Below are positions 7,357 to 15,933 of a DNA stretch of 64,000 nucleotides, one piece after another. The translations under genes were made by a program, and so were the position numbers. The stretch is taken from assembly GCA_963793785.1 (NCBI GenBank), contig CAWCBH010000003.1:2108001-2172000 (forward strand), read 5' to 3'. The notes beneath the pieces were generated by a model that was not told the DNA's origin, did not search any database, and worked only from the letters and a program-made list of their open reading frames with translations. The DNA comes from CAWCBH01 sp963793785 (GTDB lineage: Bacteria > Actinomycetota > Thermoleophilia > Solirubrobacterales > 70-9). How positions within the stretch are numbered: the stretch's first letter is position 1; each line of letters begins with the position of its first letter.

Positions 7357-8004
7357 ATGAGCAAGCTTAGGTGTCATATCTCGATCTCCGTGGACGGTTC
7401 CGTCGCCGGCCCGAACCAGAGCGAGGAGAACCCGCTCGGCGAGGGCGGCGAGCGGCTCCACGACTGGGTGGTTCCGCTGGCCGCCTGGCGCCGATCCCAC
7501 GACAAGCAGGGCGGCGAGGTGAACGAGAGCACACGGATATTCGAGGAGTCGGCTCAGAACGTCGGGGCCAGCGTGATGGGCCGAAACATGTTCGGGCCGA
7601 TCGGCGGTGGTGCCTGGGGCGACGAGCAGTGGACGGGCTGGTGGGGCGACGAGCCTCCCTACCACCACTCCGTATTCATCCTCACCCATCACCCGCGTGA
7701 TTCCGTTGAGATGGAAGGAGGGACCACGTTCCACTTCGTCACCGACGGAATCGAGACCGCGCTCGAACAGGCAAGGGAGGCCGCCGGCGGCAAAGACGTC
7801 AAGGTTTGGGGCGGCGCCGACGTCGCTGGGCAGTACCTGGCAGCGGGACTGCTGGACGAGCTTGAGCTCCACGTCGTTCCGGTGGTGCTCGGCGAAGGTG
7901 CTCGTCTCTTCGACAACCTCGGGGACGCGGAGGTGCAGCTCGAGCAGGTGCGGGCCGTCGAGGCGCCCGGCGTCACCCACCTCAAGTACAGGGTGGTGAC
8001 ATGA
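7357..8004 (+). CDS. Dihydrofolate-reductase-like (RibD C-terminal) protein 1
   Basis: The 215-residue protein begins with the RibD C-terminal strand HISISVDGSVAGP. It keeps GASVMGRNMFGP, KVWGGADVAGQYLAAGLLDE and LHVVPVVLGEGARLF. These are NADPH-binding and structural motifs of the DHFR/RibD_C superfamily, usually annotated as dihydrofolate reductase family proteins of unknown substrate. It is the first of three such paralogs within 2 kb, on alternating strands. Confidence 0.8.
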   Translation: MSKLRCHISISVDGSVAGPNQSEENPLGEGGERLHDWVVPLAAWRRSHDKQGGEVNESTRIFEESAQNVGASVMGRNMFGPIGGGAWGDEQWTGWWGDEPPYHHSVFILTHHPRDSVEMEGGTTFHFVTDGIETALEQAREAAGGKDVKVWGGADVAGQYLAAGLLDELELHVVPVVLGEGARLFDNLGDAEVQLEQVRAVEAPGVTHLKYRVVT

Positions 8005-8031
8005 ACCGGGTCGCCACCGACCACTGCCCGG

Positions 8032-8607
8032 TCAATGGAGGGTGGGTCGGTAGGTGAGCTCTTGGATGTGACCGTCGAGCGTCCGGTTCTCGACCAGCTC
8101 CAGGTCGAAGTCGGCCGCACCTTCGAAAATCGGTTCCAGCCCGGTCTGACCGGTGATGACAGGAAAGAGCGTCACCTGCACGCGGTCGACCAGGCCGGCA
8201 GCCATCAGCGCCCGATTCATCGACAGGCTGCCGTGCGAGCGCAACGGCACCTCGGACTCCTCCTTGAGCCGGGCGACGACGTCGACGGCGTCACCGCTCA
8301 CGAGGGTCGCGTCGGGCCAGTCGAGGGGGCCTTCCAGCGTCGTTGACACCACCGTTGCCGGCAGGCTCCTCATCCGCGTGACCCATGGGTCACGCACTTC
8401 GGATTCCTCGGTGCTCGAGGCCAGCATCCGCGCAAATGCCCGATACGTGTTGGCCCCGAAGACCATCCGCTGCTCGGCGCCGTACAGGGCAAGGCGGTGA
8501 TCGAGCAACTCGGGGCCTTGCTTTCCCCAGTAGCCGGTCCAGTTGGCGCTGGCGGCGCCGTAGCCGTCGAGGCTGGAAAAGACGTCGAAGGTGTAGGTAG
8601 CGGTCAT
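8032..8607 (-). CDS. Dihydrofolate-reductase-like (RibD C-terminal) protein 2
   Basis: The 191-residue protein has the family start YTFDVFSSLDGYGAA, the segment RMVFGANTYRAF and the NADPH-loop-like SHGSLSMNRALMAAGLVDR. The ending LELVENRTLDGHIQELTYRP is typical for the group. It is convergent with paralog 1 (27-base gap). A soluble NADPH-dependent reductase is expected; substrate unknown. Confidence 0.8.
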   Translation of the reverse strand: MTATYTFDVFSSLDGYGAASANWTGYWGKQGPELLDHRLALYGAEQRMVFGANTYRAFARMLASSTEESEVRDPWVTRMRSLPATVVSTTLEGPLDWPDATLVSGDAVDVVARLKEESEVPLRSHGSLSMNRALMAAGLVDRVQVTLFPVITGQTGLEPIFEGAADFDLELVENRTLDGHIQELTYRPTLH

Positions 8608-8692
8608 GTCGCCTCCTCGAGCGCAGTTGATCGGTGTGAGTACAGACTGGAGATCACTGTGGGACTCATCGGCGTCGGGCTGACCGCGACTA

Positions 8693-9256
8693 TCAGTCCG
8701 ACTGATCGCGGGCGCGCAGGTAGCGCTCGTAGATCACGCGCGAGCCGAACGTCCTCGTCTCGATCAGGTCCAGCGGGACGTATTGGGTGACCGGCGGCAG
8801 GAACGGCGTGCCGCCACCGATGACGACCGGATAGCGGAACACGCGCAGCTCGTCGACGAGGCCGAGCTCGATCGCCGCCGCGGCCAGGCCGGCGCCGCCG
8901 ATCCCGACGTCCTTGTCGGTCGCGTCGAGCGCCGCAGCGGCCTCCTCGGCCACCGAGCCCTCGGCGAGCCGGGCATTCCCCTGAATGCTGTCGAGCGTGC
9001 GACTGAAGACGACCTTCGGGATTGCGCACCAGACATCGGCGAACGCGGACCTAGCTTCGTTGTCGCGCAGGGACGGATCCGTCTCCCACACAAGCATCGT
9101 CTCGTAGAGCCTGCGGCCGAGTAGATACCCGCCGAGCTCGCGTACCTGCGCGAGGTGAAAGCGAAACAGCTCGTCGCTAGGGACCGTCCAGTCGAACGCG
9201 CCATCGCGGTCGGCGATAAAGCCGTCCACCGAGACGCCCATCGAGTAGATCAGCAT
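8693..9256 (-). CDS. Dihydrofolate-reductase-like (RibD C-terminal) protein 3
   Basis: At 187 residues it opens IYSMGVSVDGFIADRDG, with GGYLLGRRLYETML, then DVGIGGAGLAAAAIELGLVD and YPVVIGGGTPFLP. It belongs to a different subgroup from the two neighbours, so the cluster is a gathering of homologs rather than a recent triplication. It diverges from the DUF899 gene at 9323. Confidence 0.8.
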   Translation of the reverse strand: MLIYSMGVSVDGFIADRDGAFDWTVPSDELFRFHLAQVRELGGYLLGRRLYETMLVWETDPSLRDNEARSAFADVWCAIPKVVFSRTLDSIQGNARLAEGSVAEEAAAALDATDKDVGIGGAGLAAAAIELGLVDELRVFRYPVVIGGGTPFLPPVTQYVPLDLIETRTFGSRVIYERYLRARDQSD

Positions 9257-9322
9257 TGCTTCACCCTGTCGTCAGTGACCGATCGCGAGACGAGAACTCA
9301 TCGTCGTACCGGAAGGAGACCG

Positions 9323-10057
9323 ATGACCATGGCCGTCGCTCGACCCCCCGTCGTCCCCCAGGCCGAATGGGAAACGGCGCTGGCCTCTTTGGCCAAGCGC
9401 GAGGCGGCGGTCGCCGCCGCGATGCACGAGCTCGGCGCCGCCCGAAAGCGAATGCCGATGGTGCGAGTGGACCACGACTACCGCTTCGACGGGCCGGACG
9501 GAAGTCTGTCGCTGCTCGAGCTGTTCGACGGGCGCAGTCAGCTCATCCTGTACCGGTTCTTCTTCGAGGAAGGGGTCCAGGGCTGGCCGGACGCCGGCTG
9601 CGTCGGCTGTTCGTCCGTTGCCGACGGCATCCCAAAGCTCGGCCTCCTGCACTCCCGCGACATCACCTTCGCGATGGTTTCGCCGGCGCCACAGGAGAAC
9701 TTGCGCGGCTACGCCGAGCGGATGGGTTGGACTGACATCCCCTGGTACACGATCTGCAGCGAGCGATTCTCGGCTGACTTCGGGGTCGACAAGTGGTTCG
9801 GCTTCAACGTCTTCCTCCGCGACGGTGACGACGTCTACCGCACCTACTTCCTGCAGCACGGAGCGATGGTCCAATGGATCGGCAGCCTCTGGAGCTTGTG
9901 GTCCTTGACGCCCTATGGCGGGCAGTCCGACGACGAGGACTTGCCCGAGGGCTGGCCGCGGGCGCCGGGGTCGTTCTGGTTCCGCCGCCACGACGAGTTC
10001 GACGAACCGCCGCCGTCGGCCGACACTGGCGAGTCGTCCCAGAGGCGCACGGCATAG
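9323..10057 (+). CDS. DUF899 family thioredoxin-like protein
   Basis: The 244-residue product starts at ATG 9323 behind a GGAAGGAG ribosome-binding site. DUF899 proteins have a thioredoxin-like fold. The family landmarks are RFFFEEGVQGWPDAGCVGCS (Cys93 and Cys96), MGWTDIPWYT and FGVDKWFGFNVFLRDGD. The spaced Cys pair could be redox active, which is an inference. A truncated relative lies at 6186. Confidence 0.8.
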   Translation: MTMAVARPPVVPQAEWETALASLAKREAAVAAAMHELGAARKRMPMVRVDHDYRFDGPDGSLSLLELFDGRSQLILYRFFFEEGVQGWPDAGCVGCSSVADGIPKLGLLHSRDITFAMVSPAPQENLRGYAERMGWTDIPWYTICSERFSADFGVDKWFGFNVFLRDGDDVYRTYFLQHGAMVQWIGSLWSLWSLTPYGGQSDDEDLPEGWPRAPGSFWFRRHDEFDEPPPSADTGESSQRRTA

Positions 10058-10089
10058 TGCTCGAAAATGAGCTCTCGAATTGCGCCACA

Positions 10090-10130
10090 CGCGAGAGGTC
10101 GGCGGTTCGAACCCAACCGCCCCCATCAGC
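10090..10130 (+). other. tRNA 3'-end-like fragment, non-functional
   Basis: GAGAGGTCGGCGGTTCGAAC, followed by CCAACCGCCCCCATCA, has the look of a tRNA variable loop, T-arm and acceptor 3' strand. However, the T-stem does not close properly (about four extra bases) and no D-arm or anticodon arm precedes it. It sits between two convergent genes and overlaps the carbamoyltransferase stop. It could be an old integration scar. Confidence 0.3.
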
Positions 10131-11865
10131 CACGCACGCGGCGAACGAGAACGTTCTCGATCGCGACCGCGTCCATGTCGGTGCGCATGAAGCAGTCGAG
10201 GGCCTGCTGAGGCGATTCGACGATCGGCTCGTTCTCGTTGAAGCTCGTGTTGAGCACCATCGGGATTCCGGTGATGCGCTCGAACTCTCGAATCAGCTGG
10301 TGGTAGTGCCGGTTGGTCGAGGGGTTCACCGTCTGAGGGCGAGCTGTCCCGTCGACATGGGTGACCGCCGGAACCACGCTTCGCTTCGCGTGGGAGACGG
10401 GATGGACCTGGACCATGAACGGGTCCGGCCGGGCATCGATGAAGTACTCCGGGAGCGCGGACTCTAGGACGGACGGGGCGAAGGGGCGGAAGCTTTCGCG
10501 CGCCTTGATCGCCTGGTTGATCCTGGCGGGCATCTCCGCGCGCCGCGGATCGGCCAGGATGCTGCGGGCGCCGAGCGCGCGCGACCCCCACTCCATCCGC
10601 CCCCTAAACCAGCCCACGACGGCACCGTCGGCGATCAGCCGGGCGGTCATCCGGCAGATCTCCTCCGGGTTCAGCCGACGTGAGACCTCGAAGCGGCCGC
10701 CGGTCGCCTCCAGTGCGGTGAGCGAGCGCTCGACCTCGCCATCCGTGTAGCTCGTCCCGAGGTAGGCGTGCTCCATGGCGAGGTGTCGTGGGTTCCCCAA
10801 GCGGCCGTTCCAGAGTGAGAGCGCGGCGCCGAGCGCGGTGCCGTTGTCGCCCGCGGCGGGTTGGATGAAGACCTCCCGGAACGGCGTCCTCTCTCGGATC
10901 CTCCCGTTCAGCACGCTGTTCATGAAGCACCCGCCGGCCAGACACAGCCGCGGACTCCTGGTCCGCGCCCAGAGCGCATTGAGGACGTGAATCGCGGCCC
11001 GCTCGAAGACGGCCTGAAGCGAACAGGCGATGTCCTCGTGCCGACCGGTCAGCCCCTCACCAGGACGTCGAGCAGGCCCGAGCAGCTGCTCCAGCTTCGG
11101 GCTGAAGAGCGGATACGCACCGAGGGGATTTTCTGCTCCGTCCGGCGCGACACGGGACGCCGGGCTGCGCAGATACGACGTGTCCAGGCGGAATCTGCCC
11201 CTGCCGAGCAGGGAGACAAGTCGCGACAGCTCGTCGAGGAGCGTGGGCCGGCCGTAGGCGGCGAGGCCCATCACCTTGTACTCGTCGCCGTGGTCCGGAA
11301 AGCCGAGGTGGTGGGTGACCGCCGTGTAGAGGGCGCCCAGTGAGTGCGGGAAGTAGGTCTTGCCGAGCATGTCCAGCCGGTTCTCCCGGCCCCATGCCAA
11401 CGCGGTGCTGGCGAAGTCCCCGAAGCCATCCATGGAGCAGACCGCCGCGTCCTCGAATGGCGACACGAAGTAGGCGCTCGCCAGATGCGACACGTGATGC
11501 TCGACGCGATGAACCGGCGGTAGTCGGTCCGGGGGTAGCTCGAGGGCGGAGGAGAGCTTGCCAGGCATCGCGCGGGTGCCAGCCAGCTGCGAGAGACGGG
11601 ATCGAACCTCCTGGGGTCGTGGCGGGTGACCGAGCCTGTAGAGGGCTCGCCGAAGCAGGTTCGCCCGCGGGAGCCCATTCACGGCCACATGGTCGAGCTC
11701 GGTCGCGTCGACGCCGCCAACTTCAAGACACTTGCGAACCGCTGCGCCCGGGAACCCGCTGCAGTGCTTGACGCGACTAAAGCGCTCCTCCTCGAGGGCG
11801 ACCTGAACCTCACCGTCACAAAGGAGTACGGCGGCGACATCAGCCTGATCGGCGTTGATGCCCAG
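10126..11865 (-). CDS. Carbamoyltransferase (NodU/CmcH/TobZ family)
   Basis: These enzymes move a carbamoyl group from carbamoyl phosphate, via carbamoyl-AMP, to sugar or natural-product hydroxyls. The Kae1-like domain shows LEEERFSRVKH, RVEHHVSHLASAYF and PAAGDNGTALGAAL. The C-terminal YrdC-like part shows MEWGSRALGARSIL and VLNTSFNENEPIV. A GTG at 11688 would remove the essential first 60 residues. The frame is open to about 11890, and the family start LGINADQADVAAVLL begins at 11865, where only CTG or GTT is available. Length then is about 579 residues, normal for the family. Confidence 0.85.
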   Translation of the reverse strand: MGINADQADVAAVLLCDGEVQVALEEERFSRVKHCSGFPGAAVRKCLEVGGVDATELDHVAVNGLPRANLLRRALYRLGHPPRPQEVRSRLSQLAGTRAMPGKLSSALELPPDRLPPVHRVEHHVSHLASAYFVSPFEDAAVCSMDGFGDFASTALAWGRENRLDMLGKTYFPHSLGALYTAVTHHLGFPDHGDEYKVMGLAAYGRPTLLDELSRLVSLLGRGRFRLDTSYLRSPASRVAPDGAENPLGAYPLFSPKLEQLLGPARRPGEGLTGRHEDIACSLQAVFERAAIHVLNALWARTRSPRLCLAGGCFMNSVLNGRIRERTPFREVFIQPAAGDNGTALGAALSLWNGRLGNPRHLAMEHAYLGTSYTDGEVERSLTALEATGGRFEVSRRLNPEEICRMTARLIADGAVVGWFRGRMEWGSRALGARSILADPRRAEMPARINQAIKARESFRPFAPSVLESALPEYFIDARPDPFMVQVHPVSHAKRSVVPAVTHVDGTARPQTVNPSTNRHYHQLIREFERITGIPMVLNTSFNENEPIVESPQQALDCFMRTDMDAVAIENVLVRRVRG

Positions 11866-11892
11866 AACGTGGCCGCGCTCCTCCTTGCATCC

Positions 11893-12897
11893 TCAGCGAG
11901 GGAGTCCTCGGAGTGCGCCATCGATCTCGGCCAGGAACGGTTCCCGCTCCAGGGCGTGCCGAAGCGCCGGCTGCCCTGGATCCACCTTGATCGCGATCAG
12001 TCGGGAAAGGGGATCTCGGACCGGGGACATGCCCCACTTACGCTTGTACCGACCGATCCCGTCGAGCTGAAACGAGGAGGTGCGGCCGAAGTCGATGCGG
12101 ACCATTCCGCTCGCCTTGGCCCAGTCGATGGTGAGCGCATACGCCGCTGCGAGCGCGCCGCTCCTCATCAGCGCGACGTCTCCGTCCCTCACCCCCACGG
12201 CCGCGACCCACGCTTCGGTCCCGCTGCGGAGCACGCACGCGCCCGCCACTCGCTCTCCATCCTTGCGTACGAACAGCAGAGCTCCGTTCCGCTGCAGCGC
12301 GCGCAAGTAGCCCCGTGACGGGATCCACGCCTCGTCGCCAAATCGCTGCGTGGCGTAGGGCACGACCATTCCTTGGTTGAACTGCTCCCAGTCGTGCTTC
12401 GAGCCGCCGGGTTCCTCGAGCGCGTAGCCGCCCTTTGCGATCCGCCCGCGCTCGGAGGCCAGGCTCTTGCTGGGATTAGCCGGTGGCATTCGAGACAGCT
12501 CGCCCTGCCACCGCACGACCTCGGGACAAACCGACCAGCCAGCCGCCCGGAACCGCGCCGAGAGCCACGGGTGGATGGCAACGGCGACGAGGTCCGCCTC
12601 CGCGGGCCAAAACCGCCGCGGTGTCCACACGACGTACCTCCCGTCCACCCCCTCGAGTTGCGCTCGCCCACTGAACAGCCGAGTGAGCAGCGTGCGGAAC
12701 GTGTCCTCACGGCCGACGCACAGCACACGCACCTCGGTTTCCTGAACGCTTGCGCGATAGCGACGCGCGGTCCCCGCGCTTACGTACGGGAAGGCGAGGG
12801 CGCCATATGCAGCGATCCAGAGTGATGCCAGTCGCGAGGTCCTCGTCGGAACCAGAAAGCGCTCACCGACCGTGGCCACGAGGCCATCGAGGGACAT
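11893..12897 (-). CDS. GNAT/FemAB-like acetyltransferase-fold protein
   Basis: From ATG 12897 the product is 334 residues. The C-terminal half carries a GNAT/BioF2-like core: LLFVRKDGERVAGACVLRS, then AALMRSGALAAAYAL-type helices and MVRIDFGRTSSFQLDGIGRY. The N-terminal half is less typical. A longer form from TTG 13002 is possible, but it would overlap a thioredoxin-reductase remnant on the other strand. It ends 27 bases before the carbamoyltransferase, suggesting joint modification of one product. Confidence 0.65.
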   Translation of the reverse strand: MSLDGLVATVGERFLVPTRTSRLASLWIAAYGALAFPYVSAGTARRYRASVQETEVRVLCVGREDTFRTLLTRLFSGRAQLEGVDGRYVVWTPRRFWPAEADLVAVAIHPWLSARFRAAGWSVCPEVVRWQGELSRMPPANPSKSLASERGRIAKGGYALEEPGGSKHDWEQFNQGMVVPYATQRFGDEAWIPSRGYLRALQRNGALLFVRKDGERVAGACVLRSGTEAWVAAVGVRDGDVALMRSGALAAAYALTIDWAKASGMVRIDFGRTSSFQLDGIGRYKRKWGMSPVRDPLSRLIAIKVDPGQPALRHALEREPFLAEIDGALRGLPR

Positions 12898-12926
12898 CGC
12901 CCGCGAGTTTCCCAGGTGCGAGGTGA

Positions 12927-13028
12927 ACCGGCGAGCCCCTGTTTCTCGAATCAAGCGTGCCGGGGTCTTCGTGGCCGGCGACATACACCACGGTTCGATC
13001 AAGCGCGTCGCCTCGGCGGTGGGCGCGC
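12927..13028 (+). pseudogene. C-terminal remnant of a thioredoxin-reductase-like flavoprotein
   Basis: The plus strand reads GEPLFLESSVPG and then, after a one-base shift, VFVAGDIHHGSIKRVASAVG. This matches the FAD-binding C-terminus of the intact flavoprotein at 27319 (LALETSVPGLFAAGDVRHGS, then TKRVAGAVG). A TGA just upstream and the lack of further homology show that only about 34 codons survive. It is antisense to the upstream edge of the GNAT-like gene. Confidence 0.7.
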
Positions 13029-14615
13029 TCAGATCTCCAGCCGCGTCTCTTCGAGGTCGAGGTCCCGCTCCACCCGGCGCATCACCTCGGCCGAGATAAG
13101 GCCCTCGTTTCGCATCCTCACGATTGCCGCCCGCTGGGCCTCGATCACGTCGTGCATCAAGCGCTGGTAGGCGAACGAGCGGTCAACGATTCCTTCCTCG
13201 TCCTCGAGGTCGCCACGCATGGTTGCGAAGCGGCGGCGACGGTACGCATAGAGCCTCCGCATCCGCTCGACGGTGTCGTCGTGTGTCCACTCCTCCTCGG
13301 CGAACCCGTCGAGCGCCTCGAGCGCCGCCTCGGCGGCGGCGATCCGCGCGGCGTGTTCCTCGGCCTCCTCTTCGGTGCCGTCGTCGACCACCTCCAGCCT
13401 GCGGATCAGCGCCGGCAGCGTCAGCCCCTGGACCACGACCGTGAACAGGACGACGCAGTAGGCGAGGAAGATCACCAGCTCGCGCTCCGGCAACGGCGCT
13501 CCGGCGTCGGTCTCCAGCGGTAGCGAGAGGGCGGCGGCGAGCGAGACCGCGCCCCGCATCCCCGCCCATCCCACTATCGCTCGCGGCGCCGCGGAGACCC
13601 GGCGCTCGACCTGGCTCGGGCGTCTGTCGAGTGCCCGGATCAAATACGGGATCGTGAACAGCCAGGCGAACCGGGTGCCGACGACTACGGCGATGACCGC
13701 CAGCGCGTATCCGGCCAGCGTCGCGACGTCGATGCCCGAGACCTCATCGAGGATGCTCGGCAGCTGCAGGCCGATCAGCACGAACAGAACCGCGTTGAGC
13801 AGGAACACGATCAGCTCCCAGACCGCGAATCCCTGTATTCGCATCTGCGCGGTCGAGATCTGCGGCGCCAGCCAGCCCATGTAGAGCCCGGTCGTGACCG
13901 CCGCGAGCACGCCCGAGAGACCGAGCGCCTCGGCCGGAAGGTAGGCCACGAAGCCGCTGAAGATCGAGATCGTGATCTCGACCGGGATGTCGTCGAGCCG
14001 CCGCCTGATCTCGGCGATCACGGCCCCGACCACCAGCCCGATCGCGATCCCGCCGACGACGGCGACGACGAAATCGACGCTGGCATCGAAGAGCGAGAAG
14101 CTGCCGCCGACGGCGGCCGCCACCGCGACCCGGAATGCGATCAGTGCCGACGAGTCGTTGACCAGGCTCTCGCCCTCGATCACCGCCACCAGCCGCCGCG
14201 GGACCCCGAGCTGGCGGGTGATCGCGGTCGCCGCTACCGGGTCCGTGGGTGAGACGATCGCGCCGAGCGCGAAGGCCATCGCCCACGGCAGGCCGATCAG
14301 CTCGTGGCCGATGACTGCGACCGCGCAGGTGGTCACCAGCACGAGCCCGATCGAGGTCAGCGACAGGCCACGGGCGTCGGCGCGCAGCGCCCGCAGGTCG
14401 GCGAAGAACGCCGCTACGTAGAGCAGCGGCGGCAGGAAGATCACCAGGACGAGATCGGGATCGAGCTCTACCTCAGGGACGCCCGGCAGATAGCCGAGCG
14501 GGATCGCGCCGAGGACGAGCACGATCGGATACGGGATGTCGAGCAGCCGCGCGATCACGCTCAACGCCGGGATCGCGACGCACAGGCCGAGGATCAGGAG
14601 CTCGGTGTCGTGCAC
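13029..14615 (-). CDS. CPA1-family Na+/H+ antiporter
   Basis: The 528-residue protein has about 12 membrane helices in residues 1-400. It carries the CPA1 signatures GAIVSPTDPVAATAI and EGESLVNDSSALIAFR, whose Asp residues form the ion-binding site, and WAGMRGAVSLAAALSLP near helix 11. Residues 410-528 form a charged cytoplasmic tail rich in Glu, Ala and Arg, probably regulatory. It exchanges Na+ (or K+) for H+ in pH and salt homeostasis. It ends the minus-strand run that starts near 18.9 kb. Confidence 0.88.
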   Translation of the reverse strand: MHDTELLILGLCVAIPALSVIARLLDIPYPIVLVLGAIPLGYLPGVPEVELDPDLVLVIFLPPLLYVAAFFADLRALRADARGLSLTSIGLVLVTTCAVAVIGHELIGLPWAMAFALGAIVSPTDPVAATAITRQLGVPRRLVAVIEGESLVNDSSALIAFRVAVAAAVGGSFSLFDASVDFVVAVVGGIAIGLVVGAVIAEIRRRLDDIPVEITISIFSGFVAYLPAEALGLSGVLAAVTTGLYMGWLAPQISTAQMRIQGFAVWELIVFLLNAVLFVLIGLQLPSILDEVSGIDVATLAGYALAVIAVVVGTRFAWLFTIPYLIRALDRRPSQVERRVSAAPRAIVGWAGMRGAVSLAAALSLPLETDAGAPLPERELVIFLAYCVVLFTVVVQGLTLPALIRRLEVVDDGTEEEAEEHAARIAAAEAALEALDGFAEEEWTHDDTVERMRRLYAYRRRRFATMRGDLEDEEGIVDRSFAYQRLMHDVIEAQRAAIVRMRNEGLISAEVMRRVERDLDLEETRLEI

Positions 14616-14720
14616 GGTCAGTCCGTAAAGCCGAAGCGCTTGCTGCGCAATTCAGCGAGTGGCCCGGGGTCGAAGCGACGCACAGCGCTCCAGCCTAGAT
14701 AAGGCGGCGCCCGCCGCCTC

Positions 14721-15929
14721 TCAAACTGGAACTGCGCGACGCCTGGAAGCCAAGCGGAGCGAAGCCGACGCTCGCAACTCCCAGACCGCGAGTGCGCTCA
14801 ACAGGACGGTGACCATCTTGACCAGCGCAAGAGCGGAGATGTGAGGGGCAAGCGGCACGAGTCCGCCGATCAGGGTGATAGCCGCCAGGCGCCTCAGGCT
14901 CGCATTGCCGGTCGCCCTCCACTCGAAGAGAGTCGCGCCGAGCAGGAACAGCACGGGTCCACCGAGGACGATCGCCAGGCCGACACCATTTAGAGCGCTG
15001 TGCGGTTCGGCGATCAAGAGATTGTCTCCCGCCGCAGTCGCGATGATTCCCGCGACGATCAGCAGGTGGACATACGTGTACGCGTCGCGGGCAATACGGC
15101 CGGGGTCATCACTGGCGGTCATTGCGGTGTGCGTGCGTTCCGCCGGGGCGCCGAAGTAGAGCCACCACAGCGCCACCGTCTCCAAGAAGGCAACGACGAG
15201 GCAAGCCACGACGGTCGCCGACAGCCCGGCTTCGGCCGCAGTCGCTCCGGTGACGACGATCGATTCGCCGAGCGCAATGATGATGAAGAGCTGGCATCGC
15301 TCGGCAAAGTGGCCGCCTTCGACATCCCAGTCGGTCGTCGCGGCGCGGCCGCGCCCAGGGACCCAATAGCGCGCTACCGGCGCCACGAGCTCCAGCGCGA
15401 GCGCGGGGATCCAAAGGAGCAACCGCTGGTCGGGGTCCAGGCTTGCGCCGGCCAGCCACAACGCGCCGAAACGATGCTCCAGAAGAGCAGCCGCTCGAAC
15501 ACGTCGCGCAGGTGGTGGTCGCGGGCGAGCAGCGTCATCGCTGCGGCGTTCCGCCCCACCTGCAGCACAACGTAGCTCGCCGCAAAGAGCATGCCGTTGG
15601 ACACCGAACGCCTCGGGCAGCGCCGCGGCCATCAGGAGGCTGGTGAGCATCACACCGGTGAGGACGGTCCGGACCGCCGGCGACGCGGGGTCGAACCATT
15701 TCGCCATCCAGGTCGTGTAGATCCACGCCCACCAGACGACGACCAGCAGGAATGCGGCACGCGCAACGGCGCCCACCGTGAGGTCGTCGAGAATCAGGTG
15801 CGAAAGCTGCGTGATCGCCAGGACGTAGACGAGGTCGAAGAAGAGCTCGACGGTCGTCGTCCGCTGCGTCCCCTCCTCGCCGCGGGCGCGCAGATGCCGC
15901 AGCGGCGAGGACGGGGGCGGAGCGGTCAC
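14721..15929 (-). CDS. Low-temperature-requirement A (LtrA) family membrane protein, with two compensating frameshifts
   Basis: The frame from GTG 15929 reads TTTVELFFDLVYVLAITQLS and ends with GESIVVTGATAAEAG and several helices, as in LtrA proteins, whose function is poorly known. Between about 15600 and 15470 this frame is nonsense. The expected peptide (GMLFAASYVVLQVGRNAAA to LLFWSIVS) is in another frame. Removing one C near 15600 and restoring one G near 15472 gives an unbroken LtrA protein. It starts four bases after the NmrA-like gene. Confidence 0.75.
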   Translation of the reverse strand: MTAPPPSSPLRHLRARGEEGTQRTTTVELFFDLVYVLAITQLSHLILDDLTVGAVARAAFLLVVVWWAWIYTTWMAKWFDPASPAVRTVLTGVMLTSLLMAAALPEAFGVQRHALCGELRCAAGGAERRSDDAARPRPPPARRVRAAALLEHRFGALWLAGASLDPDQRLLLWIPALALELVAPVARYWVPGRGRAATTDWDVEGGHFAERCQLFIIIALGESIVVTGATAAEAGLSATVVACLVVAFLETVALWWLYFGAPAERTHTAMTASDDPGRIARDAYTYVHLLIVAGIIATAAGDNLLIAEPHSALNGVGLAIVLGGPVLFLLGATLFEWRATGNASLRRLAAITLIGGLVPLAPHISALALVKMVTVLLSALAVWELRASASLRLASRRRAVPV

Positions 15930-15933
15930 GGAG

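Noticed and set aside
10090..10130. Possible functional tRNA gene
   Set aside because: Only a T-arm-like and acceptor-like part is present, the T-stem does not pair correctly, and no D or anticodon arm precedes it.
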